From Brachypterus glaber (taxonomy: Eukaryota > Arthropoda > Insecta > Coleoptera > Kateretidae): a stretch of DNA of 64,000 bases. Made by a program: the position numbers and the translations under genes. Positions within the stretch are counted from its first letter, which is position 1. Each line of letters begins with the position of its first letter. Where the stretch lies: contig OY294044.1 of assembly GCA_958510825.1 (NCBI GenBank), positions 46,712,626 to 46,776,625 of the forward strand, given 5' to 3'. A model generated the notes under the pieces. The model had not been told where the DNA came from and made no database searches. It was given only the letters and a program-made list of their open reading frames with translations. Below, piece after piece: positions 21,101 to 30,010 of the stretch.

Positions 21101-23983
21101 AGTTATATTCTCTGGAAAGTAATTTTATTCATATACATTTTTATGTGAGTAATTATAAATAATTACACAACCCTACAAATTCAAACTTTTTTTATATACA
21201 TTTTTCGAGACAGTCTGTTTAGACGATTTTTTTCTGCTGAGTTCAAATCCATTTTCAAAATTTTTCCTGTACGTCACAGTTTCGAGATACAGGGTGATTT
21301 ACTAAAAAAATACACAAAATTTTAACATTCTCTCCGCTTTACATTTATGAATATTTTTTTACAAAATTCGGTTTACGCATCAAGAACAGCACAATTAAAA
21401 ATAATGTCTACGGTTTTTAAATTAAGCGATTGTCACTTGTTTTTTATCGAAAAAAGTTTCTGTCTTTCCTCTGCCAAATTTTTAAAAAATGAATTTTTTT
21501 CTTCTAACGTACATAAAAATTTTGTCTATTTAATTAGCTTTCTTTTGTTTTTTTATTTTTCAAAATCGTACGTCTGGAACCGGTGCTATATTAATTTAAA
21601 GACTGTCAAGTCCAAAATTTTAACATCAATTAAAGGACATTACTTGCGCAAGTGAGCTATGGAATACGCACCGAGTAGGCGAACCTAGTTTTTAGTACAC
21701 GAAAAGCAGCCGAGTAAACAAAGCAATTGATGTGAACTAAAAAGCCTTGCGTCGAGGTGCTTTAACGTATTTGCTCTCAAAATATTAGTAAACGTCAAAC
21801 ACATAACCTCAAATTGACTAACTAATTTTAAGATAATTTTTCCGTTTTTTTATGTTTATGTGTTGGGTCGTAGGAAAAATAGTATACGCACCTCGACGCA
21901 AGCCATTTCAGTGCACATCGATTGCTTTGTTTACTCTGCTGCTTTTCGTAAAAAGAAACTAACTCTCGTGTACTAAAAACTAGGTTCGCCTACTCGGTGC
22001 GTATGCCATAGCCTACTTGCTCAAGTAATGCCCTTTAACTGATGTTAAATTTTTTGACTTCAGTCTTTAAATTAATATTGCTCCGCTTCCAGACCTACGA
22101 ATTTAAAATTATAAAAAGCAAAAGAAAGCTGATTAAATAGAATTTTTTTTTATCTATGTTTAAATAAAAAAATCCATTTTTTGACTAAATGGCAGAGAAA
22201 AAACCTAAACTTCTTTCGATAAAAAACAATTGAAAATCGCTTAAAATAAAAATCGTATAAATTATTGTTAATTGTGCTGTTTTGGATGTGTAAAGCAAAT
22301 TTGGTAAACAAATATTCATAATTGTGAAGTGGAAAGGATTTTAAAATTACGTGTATTTTTTTTTGGAAATCTCCCTGTATCTCGAAAGTGTGACGTATAG
22401 GAAAATTTTTGAAAACGGATTTGAAATCAGCAGAAAAAATGGGTCTAGATAGATTACGTCTCGTCAAGTGTATAAAAATCGTGTAGGGTTGTGTTATTTG
22501 ACTGGAAAACTTTGTGACACTACACTGAACGAAATTTGCGGTAGTTTTAAAATTCTAAACCTTAAAATACGAAATTGTACAACACATGTCTGGAAATGTA
22601 TTTACAATAATTTACGATTATTTTTTTCTAGTTTCTTTTATTGTTTATATCACAGAAAATTAAAAATATCTGTTGAGGATTTTTTTATAACGAAAAACGT
22701 GATTATTTTGGCTTAGAATTAAAGCATTTTGGAAAACTTTTTCCGCTCGCTCTATACCTCTTATTCATTAGCAAAATGTGCTTTCACAAGATTTTAACTA
22801 ACTGGTAAATGCACTGCATAAATGTCTTTTTCATGTACGTTTTTGGTTTCTGAGCTAGCAACAAAAAAATTATTTTAGAAATATAAAATTAGTTTTTTTT
22901 TATTACAAATGAATTTTTTGGTCCGAGTAATATTTTTTGTGGTTCAGTGTAATTAAAAAAAAAGAAACTAACAACTTAAATAATTAGTTTGTACCCCGAA
23001 TTGTGGCGATTTGCTTTTTGGGAAATGAACAGATAATAGTGACCATCTATCTAACGTTTTATTTAAATATTAAGTTCATGAAATGCAGTGCTTATGATTC
23101 TCAAAAAGAATAAAATGGTACTATTCACTGTTTCCTGTCCATTTTATTTTAATGATGGAAAGATAACTTTTTATGTGTACATATCTATATATTTGCTTAA
23201 GGGTTAACCCTTAATTTGGTAATGTGTAGTATACGATACATAAATTTTAAGATAAGAAAAATAGTTATATACAGTACAGGTGAGGTAAGTAGGATATTAT
23301 TCACAAAAAAAAAGTTGACTGATGAGGCTCCTGGGTTGAGTGGGCTAATTTTTGAGTGAATAATGTTACTTGCCCCACGTGTGCTTTACAACATTTTATC
23401 CAATACCTCTTAAAAACACTTCTCAATCAAATTTACAAATGACATTTCCACTAAATTTACTTAACATTTCAATATGTCACTTTTCGGTGATTAGAAATGT
23501 CATAACACAACTTGTTTAGAGGTTGATTAAAACCGCATTTTTATTGATTAAAATGTCGAGTGTAAACTAACATTTATACTAGGAATTGAATAAAAACTAT
23601 TCGGCAAAAAACAATTATTTGGCAATGTCAGTCATGATAAAAGTCAGTATTAAGTCACGTGACTTTTTTAATATTTATTTTTTCATAAATGATTTACATT
23701 TATGTATCTACATTTCCCCTTAAAAGATTTTTTATATACTTCATCCCAAAGAGTGTTTGCCAAATTAAGGGTTAACCCATAAAATTCAAATTTGAATATT
23801 CATATATAACCATGACATAAGAATGCCTAACTAAATAATTATATTTTAAGATGTCTTGTGCTTATTATGTTTTTTTTTGCTAGTTCAGTGTGAGAATGCT
23901 ACTTCCCTCCCCTTTTATATTTTTTGTGTTTTAAGCCATTTTTTAATTCGTGTTTTAATTCGTGAATTTCAGGTCGTTATTAA
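2933..23983 (+). CDS. tra2: transformer-2 (tra2) splicing regulator, 5'-partial, five coding exons
   Basis: SR-like RNA-binding protein of insect sex determination. With Transformer it binds exonic enhancers of doublesex and fruitless pre-mRNAs in the nucleus. Exons: 2933-3194, 11382-11557, 16630-16668, 20124-20233, 23973-23983. All junctions are GT-AG and in phase, giving 198 C-terminal residues. Order: tail of the first Arg/Ser region (about 1-50), RRM with RNP2 LGVFGL (53-58) and RNP1 RGFSFVYF (92-99), the Tra2-diagnostic linker [13 protein letters not shown] (133-145), then a second Arg/Ser/Tyr-rich domain ending RRY. The N-terminal RS exon(s) and start codon are missing; the ATG at 3033 is internal. 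Introns are about 8.2, 5.1, 3.5 and 3.7 kb and packed with transposons. The linker plus flanking RS domains separate it from other SR proteins. Confidence 0.93.
3195..3320 (+). other. Start of tra2 intron 1
   Basis: The donor is GTAAGT. The open frame simply runs on from the exon for a short way and is not coding. Confidence 0.6.
3370..3928. mobile_element. Nested palindromic MITE inside the left arm of the fold-back
   Basis: The termini ATCTTGAACTTTAGGGGTGA and the inverse TCACCCCTAAAATTCAAGAT differ at two positions. Inverted similarity continues inward: ATTTTTCAGCCAAATTATT at about 3549 pairs with AATAATTTGGCTGAAAAAT at about 3721. The right arm of the host element (about 7060-7085) lacks this insert, so it shows the empty site. 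Confidence 0.75.
5404..5922 (+). repeat. Direct duplication in the fold-back loop
   Basis: Positions 5404-5587 and 5735-5922 are diverged direct copies about 330 bp apart, sharing ACTCGAAAA, AAAAAATGTATTTTGGT and AATTACTTTAT. The open frame at 5159-5590 is not supported as a gene because the second copy is broken by stops. Confidence 0.6.
7120..8511. other. tra2 intron 1 sequence with isolated transposon-like ends
   Basis: Positions 7303-7320 (TATACAGGGTGTCTCAAC) and 7681-7700 (TATACAGGGCGTTCAAAAT) resemble the TA-CAGGGNG ends of mariner-type MITEs. Matching opposite ends were not located. The rest is AT-rich and unassigned. Confidence 0.4.
8512..8683 (+). repeat. Dispersed repeat, copy 2 (pairs with 1072-1243)
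   Basis: This is a direct, highly similar copy of 1072-1243. It includes a local inverted pair, ATAATGGTACA and TGTACCATTAT (8617-8640), that is degraded in copy 1. Confidence 0.6.
8684..9000. other. AT-rich intron sequence, nothing recognised
   Basis: No repeat partner, exon or RNA was identified here. Confidence 0.4.
9001..9860. mobile_element. Fold-back element, about 0.86 kb, in tra2 intron 1
   Basis: The left arm (GGTTAGAACGCTCCTAGAGT, 9030) is the approximate inverse of the right arm (ACTCTAAGGGCGTTCTAACC, 9808). The pairing continues almost to the centre: AAGGCCCCGAAATTACCC near 9363 pairs with the block ending GGGGCCTT near 9604. A second short element is inserted at 9234-9360. Confidence 0.75.
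9234..9360. mobile_element. GTTCAAG-family MITE, divergent short member
   Basis: It begins GGAACGTTCAAGTATTACGT and ends with the near inverse ACGTAATACTTAAACGTGCC. The same termini occur at 55004-55251, 58523-58730 and 60457-60696. The centre here differs from those three. Confidence 0.65.
9861..11381. other. End of tra2 intron 1, no element resolved
   Basis: AT-rich, with local small inverted motifs such as GGCTCATATATGAGCC (10692-10707). The acceptor before the next exon is TTTGACAG, ending at 11381. Confidence 0.45.
11382..11557 (+). CDS. tra2: tra2 exon: second half of RRM and linker
   Basis: The acceptor is TCGTTTGACAG and the donor ATA|GTAAGT. The exon has 58 codons plus two bases and encodes [20 protein letters not shown] (RNP1), then a stretch ending [13 protein letters not shown] and the first two bases of Tyr. 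The in-frame TAG seen by reading through lies at the splice junction and is not a true stop. Confidence 0.94.
11585..11985 (+). mobile_element. TIR element plus terminal hairpin, copy 1
   Basis: TTTTATTCGCTTGTA (11585) is inverse to ACAAGCGAATAAAA (11851). After the right TIR comes a hairpin (about 11884-11975) with outer stem CGAGAAATAT / ATATTTCTCG and inner stem GTGAATC / GATTCAC. A same-strand copy with the same hairpin is at 24191-24595. Internally, AAAGTACTTTTTCGGTCCCT and AAAGTACTTTTACGGTCCCT form a short direct repeat. Confidence 0.65.
12068..12506. mobile_element. Small TIR element overlapping a duplication
   Basis: TCTGCCGAAATTTTTTAAAA (12070) is nearly inverse to TTTTAAAAATTTTCGGCAG (12477-12495). 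The inverted similarity includes AGCATTAATAG / CTATTAATGCT. The right end has been duplicated as part of the adjacent tandem duplication. Confidence 0.6.
12391..13026 (+). repeat. Tandem duplication of about 313 bp, two units
   Basis: 12391-12703 and 12704-13026 are near-identical head-to-tail copies with few differences, for example GACGTCATTC versus GACGCCATTC. Such high identity in an otherwise decayed intron points to a recent duplication. Confidence 0.85.
13027..13371. other. AT-rich intron 2 sequence, nothing recognised
   Basis: No repeat partner or exon was identified. Confidence 0.4.
13372..14779. mobile_element. TIR-bounded element, about 1.4 kb
   Basis: TTATTAGTAACT (13390) near the left end is inverse to AGTTACTAATAA (14748) near the right end, and ATACCCTATTTCATTTCATT pairs with AATGAAATTAAATAGGGTAT. 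Inside, 14113-14204 is a hairpin with arms starting GATATTGCCC and AAATTAACCTG. No coding sequence was found. Confidence 0.55.
14893..15084 (-). mobile_element. tRNA-derived SINE, copy 1
   Basis: Read on the minus strand it begins with a tRNA-like head with a B box GTGAGTTTGATTCTC (15039-15053), followed by a unique body ending in CTACTACTAGCCCACAC. It matches 36041-36258 in the opposite orientation. The tRNA cloverleaf is degenerate, so it is not a functional tRNA gene. Confidence 0.75.
15228..15369. mobile_element. Palindromic MITE, about 142 bp
   Basis: The arms GCAATTCTGTGACTTGGTTC and GAACCAAGCCACAGAATTAT pair across the element. The inner blocks GGGCGGATGT / ACATCCCGCCC also pair. Confidence 0.7.
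15549..16260. mobile_element. Mariner-type MITE (CAG-GTCCAAA family), copy 1
   Basis: Flanked by TA on both sides. The termini CAGTGCTGTCCAAAGGTCA and inverse TGACTTTTGGACCGCCCTG bound a 712-bp palindrome whose arms pair nearly to the centre (AGACAACTTAAACTATCTTT left, inverse right near 16160). A second copy is at 33397-34115. TA duplication and CAG termini are typical of Tc1/mariner non-autonomous elements. Confidence 0.8.
16357..16510. mobile_element. Palindromic MITE just upstream of the tra2 microexon
   Basis: ATGAGGCTATAAGAAGCAGA and TCTGCTTCTCATAGCCTCAT pair at the two ends of a roughly 150-bp element. Its right end is about 120 bp before the 39-nt exon. Confidence 0.75.
16630..16668 (+). 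CDS. tra2: tra2 39-nt microexon
   Basis: The acceptor is TAATTACAG and the donor GAGA|GTAAGT. The exon supplies one base to finish Tyr, then [12 protein letters not shown], then two bases of the next codon, so phase matches on both sides. This is the start of the second RS domain. Confidence 0.88.
16776..19233. mobile_element. Fold-back element, about 2.46 kb, in tra2 intron 3
   Basis: The left arm (16776-17207) and right arm (18783-19233) are inverse: TTTTTCTATGGAAACCGAAA pairs with TTTCGGTTTCCATAGAAAAA, and AAAACGGGTCGTTTGGCTTG pairs with CAAGCCAAACGACCCGTTTT. The spacer (17208-18782) is AT-rich and no transposase is recognised. The left arm begins about 110 bp after the microexon. Confidence 0.85.
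19234..20123. other. Intron 3 remainder with G-rich tandem units
   Basis: The motif pair CCCTCGAGGGGCGGGGGTAG (19781) and CCCTCTGAGGAGCGGGGG (19963), with a third, weaker CCCCTGAGGTTCGGGG (19874), defines a diverged tandem of roughly 90-95 bp spacing. Positions 19610-19665 carry the GTCSGTC...CGATAACTT motif found at other sites in the window. Confidence 0.5.
20124..20233 (+). CDS. tra2: tra2 exon: second RS domain
   Basis: The acceptor is TTTTCAG and the donor CTC|GTAAGT. The exon supplies one base to complete Asp, then 36 codons starting [16 protein letters not shown] after that Asp and rich in Arg, Ser and Tyr, ending SRSRSYSP, plus one base of the next codon. Confidence 0.92.
20261..21073. 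mobile_element. TIR element with 31-bp perfect inverted ends
   Basis: 20261-20291 and 21043-21073 are perfect inverse copies (ATTCTGCCGTCATAGC and onward). The element begins only about 28 bp after the exon-4 donor. It contains the repeat copy at 20569-20804. Confidence 0.8.
20569..20804 (+). mobile_element. Short TIR element with ACAATCTTC mini-repeats, copy 2
   Basis: Same family and orientation as 199-447. Both are preceded by GCGAG and end ACCCTTG. The mini-repeat number differs slightly between copies. Confidence 0.65.
21165..22494. mobile_element. Fold-back element, about 1.33 kb, in tra2 intron 4
   Basis: The termini ACACAACCCTACA and TGTAGGGTTGTGT are exact inverses. The arms pair over almost their whole length: AGTAGGCGAACCTAGTTTTT pairs with AAAAACTAGGTTCGCCTACT, and GCGTCGAGGTGC pairs with GCACCTCGACGC. 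The open frames at 21347 and 22150 are mirror readings of the two arms, not genes. Confidence 0.88.
22495..23196. other. Intron 4 sequence, nothing recognised
   Basis: AT-rich with no repeat partner seen in this window. Confidence 0.4.
23201..23778. mobile_element. GGGTTAACCC TIR element, possible TTAA insertion
   Basis: GGGTTAACCCTTAATTTGG at the left is matched by the inverse CCAAATTAAGGGTTAACCC at the right. The flanks are TTAA on the left and ATAA on the right, which would fit a TTAA duplication with one later change (piggyBac-like, inference). Confidence 0.65.
23973..23983 (+). CDS. tra2: tra2 terminal coding exon (GT-CGT-TAT-TAA)
   Basis: The acceptor is GTGAATTTCAG. The first two bases complete Arg with the C from the previous exon, then Arg-Tyr-stop. 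The SYSPRRY ending matches the way Tra2 proteins commonly end, which is why this site is preferred over the alternative acceptor near 21014. Confidence 0.8.
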
Positions 23984-24190
23984 ACACATCGTGGAGCCCA
24001 ACTAGTGTTTTGTTTTTGTAATAATGGAGACATTTAAAATTTAAATACAAAAAAATCTATTACTTTACGAAAAAAAAACCTCTAGATTTGTGAAAATCTG
24101 ATAAAATTATTATTCGGGATAAAACTAGACGAAATATATCCAGATTTGCCCGCTTTTGCATAAATTTTGACGCAGGGAACATAAATATAT
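23984..24190 (+). other. tra2: Probable tra2 3' UTR
   Basis: No strong AATAAA was seen before the next transposon begins at about 24191, so the cleavage site is uncertain. Confidence 0.4.
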
Positions 24191-24595
24191 TTTTAATTCG
24201 CTTGTATTCCAAAGAGAAAATTTTCGGTTAGAAATGTTAAGTTAAAAGTGACACTTTTGTTAAGAGTTTGTCTTTTGTTTTATTTTGGTGGGCTGCAGCC
24301 CGCCAAAGTACTTTTTCGGTCCCTTATGAAAAACTGCATAGCGGTTGTGTTTGTCTTTTGTTTTACTTTAGCGGGCCCTTATGGAAAATTGTCAGATAAG
24401 TGACATAAGCAAATTAAAACTAATTTTACTTATTATTTTTAGGTTTTTTTGTTAAAAATGTGTTTACAAGCGAATAAAAAATAGCGTATGATACACGGAC
24501 GAGAAATATATCACTGTCTTACGCGGTTGTGAATCTCGGCTCAAGCCTCGATTCACAATCTCCGCATGCGATCGAGAAACATTATTTCTCGTCCT
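24191..24595 (+). mobile_element. TIR element plus terminal hairpin, copy 2
   Basis: Matches 11585-11985 in the same orientation, including the direct repeats around AAAGTAC, the right TIR ACAAGCGAATAAAAAATAGC and the following CGAGAAATAT hairpin. Confidence 0.7.
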
Positions 24596-24644
24596 GAAGA
24601 AAAAGGTAAACAAAATTGACATGGCAAATTAGTATGTCGTTACT

Positions 24645-24749
24645 AAAAAAGATGGGTAAGGGCGGGTATAAATGTTGCATAAACCGGACTTGAGCGCAAA
24701 AAGTTGATCTAATTTTGTCCGATTTATGCAATACCCGTCTTTTTCATCA
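24645..24749. mobile_element. Short palindromic MITE, about 105 bp
   Basis: AAAAAGATGGGTAAG...TTGCATAAACCGGAC pairs with GTCCGATTTATGCAA...CCGTCTTTTT. Confidence 0.65.
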
Positions 24750-25097
24750 GGGTTTACTTAAAATTTAATTATCAAAAGTAAAATTAGAAACGTCTGAAAA
24801 TATATAAAATGACAATTTGTTTTTAAATTATCCTTATTTTTTAAGAATGAATTTTATAAAAAATGAGTATAGTCAAACTTATAGTAGTCACATTTTATTC
24901 TCGCGCATCCAAATCGATTAGAAATGTAGAATGTCTATGGTTGTTTTGCTCACCTTTTGCTAATTTTCCTTGATTTACTGTGCATGCTCGAGTGTATGTA
25001 AATTTTTACATAAACACCATTGCTTCACTAAGTTGTGAAATAATATAGAAAACTGACTTGACTTTTGATAAAATTTATTTTTCAATTAATCCAAGAC

Positions 25098-25222
25098 CAA
25101 GGAGGCGCATCTCAAAACGCAGTTTTTGACTTTGTGTCAATTAGTTGACAATTAAATCTGGATTGTCCACCAGATGTTACGTCACAAATACAAAAACTGC
25201 GCTTTAAAATTCACCTCCTCAT
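25098..25222. mobile_element. Short palindromic MITE, about 125 bp
   Basis: GAGGCGCATCTCAAAACGCA and the inverse block TGCGCTTTAAAATTCACCTC bound a hairpin. CAGTTTTTGACTTTGTG pairs with CACAAATACAAAAACTG. Confidence 0.6.
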
Positions 25223-25474
25223 ATTTACAATTGACATTTTAATTTTTGGGTGTATTTCGTCTAATTTCAATGTTTTATGATTTCGATTTATTTCTGCATC
25301 AGATATATTTTTTATACCACGTTGAATTTTTCAGAAAACTAACTGAAATAGCATATTTTGATGGCTTTCTCTGTTTGCCAGTTTATCAGTGTAATTTTAG
25401 TACCTACCAAAAATTAGCGGCTGGAAAAAGGGCGAATTTTTGTAAATTGGTCAATTAAAAATTAACTATGACCA
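25223..25474. other. Intergenic AT-rich sequence
   Basis: A short open frame (25246-25458) has no family similarity or splice context and is not called. Confidence 0.4.
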
Positions 25475-25641
25475 TATAGATATACAGATAAACAACTTTA
25501 AAAGTAACCTTGTTTTTGAATGCGTGTGATTATCACCAATGAATAATGGATACGTGTCATCAGGCGTACACTTCTAGTTATTATAGTGGGTTGGGAGCGC
25601 ATGCGAAAACAAGGTTATTTTTAGAGTGGTTTACCTATAGA
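25475..25641. mobile_element. Short TIR element, about 167 bp
   Basis: AAAAGTAACCTTGTTTTTGA (25500) is close to the inverse of CGAAAACAAGGTTATTTTTA (25603). The outer ends TATAGATATACAG / TACCTATAGA also pair loosely. Confidence 0.55.
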
Positions 25642-26890
25642 TTTATCTTTTGTTGTTTTTGGATGCAGGTAGTTAAAATTTTTGATTATTTTATGATGTA
25701 TGGGTTTAAATAATAATATTCGCCGTTTTTTCAGTCACGAGACCAAGTGAATTGAATATGTAGATAAATGTTTTTTTTTTTCATTTGACTCTCCTTAATT
25801 TTACTTGTTTAATGTGACTTAGTTAAGCAATCTAATAAATATTTGGTTCAACACTAATTTAGTTTTTGTTTTGTTTTTAAAAAGGGTTGATGAAAACAAG
25901 AGAGCTTGGATGAAGTTTTTGTTTTTTGAAAATTGACAAAATATCGCCCACACACACAAGCTAATATTCGAGAAAATCGAAGAACACTGAAAAAAAATAC
26001 CATTTCACGTTCAATTAAAAACAATTCTTTTGAAGACAGAAAACTGAAATTTCAAAAAGTGTCTATCTTCTTTTATAACAAAATACCCGTTTATCAAAAA
26101 AGAAGACATCTTTAAAAAATGAAAATTTGAATTCGGATATCGTCTCCTCTCTGTTCTCGTATGTCTGTGTGAAAAAACTTTCAAACGAAAAATTTCATCT
26201 TATTACCTCAAATGTATGAAAACCAATGTATGACAATGTTAGGAATAATTTGCAGGAAAAAATACCACCAACATTAGCTCAAAATATCTTTAGAATACTC
26301 AACTTACCCACGGGCAAGTAGCATAATTTTCAGTCAAGGTAAGTATTTTTTCAGCTTGAAGAAATCGATTTGGTAAGATTTTAAATTTGAAAATATCAAT
26401 TTTTTTTTTCAGGGTATTTTGTTTTATTATTTAATTATTAATAATAAAATAAAATTCAGTTTAAATAGTTTTTTTATTTCTAATTTCCCTAGATCATTCA
26501 AATGGGACTTTGTCAGTAAAAATTACACGCTTTGCCGGAACTGCTTAACTTACTGAAATATTCGACCGAAACTGTTTTTTGGTCGAAACCGAAGGTTCGG
26601 TTTTCATCTGGGTCCAGCCAGATCCGTCGAGCACTGGGCGCTCGACCATTTTTAAATTGCTTTATTTTTTTGTGGCAACTTATCTTACATATGTACACTT
26701 TAAAACCGGTTATGGATTATTTAAAAAAAATTTGTTTGGTCGTGGCGACCTTTTTAAGGTTGTGGTGCACGGAAAATTTTACGTTTCTAGCATGTTACGA
26801 TTAGGGTGGGTCAAAAAAAACGACTATTTTTTTTTTACTTTGTACTCTGAAAAATCGGTTGCTAGACACCTCTAGAAAATTCTCACCAAA
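25642..26890. other. Intergenic, no gene supported
   Basis: Two overlapping open frames near 26532-26875 were considered because the region is less AT-rich. They show no domain, splice sites or repeat partner. Confidence 0.45.
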
Positions 26891-28218
26891 TATGAGCTCT
26901 TAATTTTGATAAGAAGGTCCTCCGCTTTACAATTTTCCATTTTTTCCTCAGTATTAGAAACAAAAATTCATATCTCTTTGACAACTGTTCGTTAAAAAGT
27001 ATCTCATATTCTTATAGAAAATGGAACGCTCTACAAAAAAGGTCTCTCAATTTTTTCGTAAACTTCACCGCTTAAAAGATATCAAAGGTTAAAGTTTGAT
27101 TATTTTAAGAGACATTTCTGTTTTGCTTTTGAATTTTATAACTCGCTTAAAAAAAATTGTTTTGAATTGCGCAATTCATAGTTTTGTAGGAAATTAACTG
27201 CTCTACAAAAATGGTCTCTTATGATTTGTCGATTAAATTAAGCGTTTAAAAGATATTCATCGTCAAACTTCAATGCATACTAATTTTAATAGTTTTTGAT
27301 GAATAATTCGAAAAATTTCAATTTAATTTATACATATTTTAAATATCTCCGGTTGTAAATAGGATACAAATTTAAGGCAAAGACCATTCTCTGCAAAATA
27401 CGATAGGCCACATTTTTTGCCTAAAAAGTTTTTTAAAATTATTTTTCAAAATTGGTTAAAAATGAACTCAAATTTACAGTAATTAATCCTAAAAATCGGA
27501 AATTTAAACTAAAATATTTCTGAAAGGGGTTTGACCCAGGGGTCAATATTTTTTTAAAAAATAGCTACTTATGACTGCTAAACACCAACATATTTTCAGA
27601 CCTAAATATTTTCTCCCTATTTTTTACAGACTAAACTTTCGGTTTTTCTAATAATACCCTATATTTAGGCCCCAATATCTCCAATGGGCACGGGGGGATT
27701 TTTTTTGAATATTTTATATACGTAATTAGCCGACAGTATTTGTCGAGTTGATTATTTTCCTCTAAATAGTCGAAAAAAAATGTGAAATTTTGCGTTTGTA
27801 GTAAAAAGTCCAAACGATATCTGAAATATCTCCGCTTGTAAATAGGCTAAAATTTAAAACACAAACCATTTTCTGCAAAATACACTACACGGCGCGTGGG
27901 TGGATTTAGTTTTTTCATCTTGCAACTTTAATTTTTTTTTCATAAATTCATCAAGATCATCCTATTGAATATTTTTATATAAATAAGAAAAATCTGCCGG
28001 ATTAATCGCTTTTTATTTTAAAAAATATGCCACAAAAATAAAAAAATTAAAACAAGATTTTTTTTTACAAAATTGTTCTAAATAATCTGCTGAATAAACC
28101 CCTAAGTTTTCTCCCTCGAACCCGATCGGAACCCCCCCCCCCCCCCCATTTTGAGGGGAGATTAAAAAAAAACAGTTTTTTTGGGTTTTTCTGGCTTATC
28201 GTTAAATTTATTAATTAA
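26891..28218. repeat. Intergenic with diverged direct repeats
   Basis: The block at 27335-27420 (ATATCTCCGGTTGTAAATAG) recurs at 27822-27900 (ATATCTCCGCTTGTAAATAG), each followed by a CCATT(C/T)TCTGCAAAATAC block. CTCTACAAAAA-GGTCTCT also recurs (27030, 27200). A 17-C homopolymer lies at 28131-28147. This looks like a decayed element. Confidence 0.5.
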
Positions 28219-28829
28219 TTATTCATTTATTTTTAACAATATCTACAAAAAGCAGGAGGCTCTTAACTTAAAAAAAAAAATACGAATTTTTTTAACTTTT
28301 TTTTAATGTTTTCTTATCGGTAACTTTTGAACCGCTCGGTCTTTTTGGTCTAGTTGGATAAAGAATTTATTACTGATGTACGCTATGTAAATTTCTGTAT
28401 ATATTTTTTACCTGAATAACTCGGATATTTTCAAAAAAAAAACTTTCTATTTTCACTTAAACAAGTAAATAAAGAAACAAATACGCCCCGAGGTAGATAC
28501 TTTAAATTTGAAACACAGCTTTGACTTTTGGATTTCTCGCTTTCTATCGTTTTTAGCCAAAATCGGGATGGGGGTAATTTGGTAAAACTGTATTTGAACA
28601 AGGCAGAAGGGGCAAAGCGGTACGTCCTATTGAAAAAGTGTACTGAGCGAATATAAAATTAATATAGCGTCAGTTATAAATTATCTATCAAAATAGACCA
28701 AAAAGACCTGAATCGGTCTAGCGGTTCAAAAGTTACAGTTGAAAAATATAAAAAAAAATGCGAAAATATTTTTTTTTTAAGTTAAGAGCATCCTGCTTTT
28801 TGTAAAGATTGTTAAAAATACATGCATAA
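28219..28829. mobile_element. Fold-back element, about 0.6 kb
   Basis: TATCTACAAAAAGCAGGAGG pairs with the block AGCATCCTGCTTTTTGTAAA. TTTTGAACCGCTCGGTCTTT pairs with GACCTGAATCGGTCTAGCGG and the following bases. Confidence 0.7.
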
Positions 28830-29727
28830 TACCATTTTTGTAGAGAATTTTATTCTCTTTTTACTCTTTAATTTGTTGTATGACCATTTTTACAAAAAAA
28901 AATAGATAAGTCCTGAAAAGCAGCTTTATGTCGTAGTACCCACACGTCCTCCAAATGGAAATAGGTTTAAAAAAATAGCAAACTTAGGTGATGATCAGTG
29001 CCCGGCGTATTTCTAGTTATAGTCCAGTCTTCAAGTTAATAAAAGAGGCTTTACCTGGAAATAATTCAGGGAGTTTATTGGGTAGGGTTTAAGGCCGCAA
29101 ATAAACAATTTTGCGACATTGAACTCGATTTGGAACTGTCATTTTTTTTAACGGATTTTTCACAAAAAACGGACTTTTTAAAATACAGCCTGTTCCAGAA
29201 TTCGCGTACCGAAATTTGAGGGTATATTAAAAACCCTCTGGAAAATATGAAAAAAATTTAAAAAAAAATCCATCTTCAATACTAATTAAAAAGGAAGCTA
29301 TTTAATCTGACCAATCCTGTTGCTGATGTTAAATTACCTAAAAATTAGTTTTTCCCTACTTATTAGTAACTATGGTTGCATTTTAATGGTTGACTCGTGC
29401 ATTGTTTAAGACTTTCAACTTTAGAATCTTTTTAGGTTATTATATTTTGACAAAACCGACAGAGGCTATCAAATATTCTATTTTTATAGGGTCACTCTAT
29501 CCGGCGGTGGTTTTATGATACCCGTCTTAGACGGCAGCAACAAACTGCCGCTGCAACTCCATTCAGCGCGCTGAATGTAGTGTTTTTTTTTATTAGAAAC
29601 TCAGATCTTTTAATTGATCTACTGGCTATAAATTCTTAATACAAATTAATAAAATAAAAATACAATAACTGAATTTTATTTATTTATTTCAAAGTAATGA
29701 ACATAGAAAAAATTTTTATCGGTGTTC

Positions 29728-29999
29728 CGAAAAGAGAACATTCTAGCTAGAATGTAATTTTAAGATTGGTGCAGAGGGAAAGGAATTTTGGAAGTTTAAA
29801 CGCAAACAGAAAAGTGGTTGGAGACACTTCGCGAAATGCAAAAACTGTTGATAATAAAGAAGCTGTCATTTAGACTTTTGAAGAATAATCTGGAACAAGC
29901 ATTAGTATCGTGGCAAGAAATCTTGATATGTCTGTCCTGTGTTTAATGAACTCTAAAAGATGAAGAAACGCATTATTTTTAGCAAACTCGCGTTCAATG
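29728..29999 (+). pseudogene. Inverted transposase remnant inside the same element
   Basis: The plus strand here aligns with the transposase coding strand (minus strand, about 30785-31050). Shared blocks include ATTTTAAGATTGGTGCA, GAAGCTGTCATT, TTAGTATCGTGGC and AGAAATCTTGATATGTCT. It carries stops (CATTTAGAC) and indels. It therefore faces the intact gene, giving a built-in inverted repeat of about 270 bp. It is also present in copy 2 at about 52870-53145, so it is part of the family structure. Confidence 0.85.
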
Positions 30000-30010
30000 T
30001 ATGATGCATG

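Noticed and set aside
21347..22716. Small genes on both strands at 21347, 22150 and 22468
   Set aside because: They are mirror readings of a palindromic element and its flank; the arms carry the same sequence in inverse orientation.
26532..26875. Overlapping 90- and 98-aa genes
   Set aside because: No recognisable domain, no repeats in common with known genes, and both frames overlap each other in the same strand.
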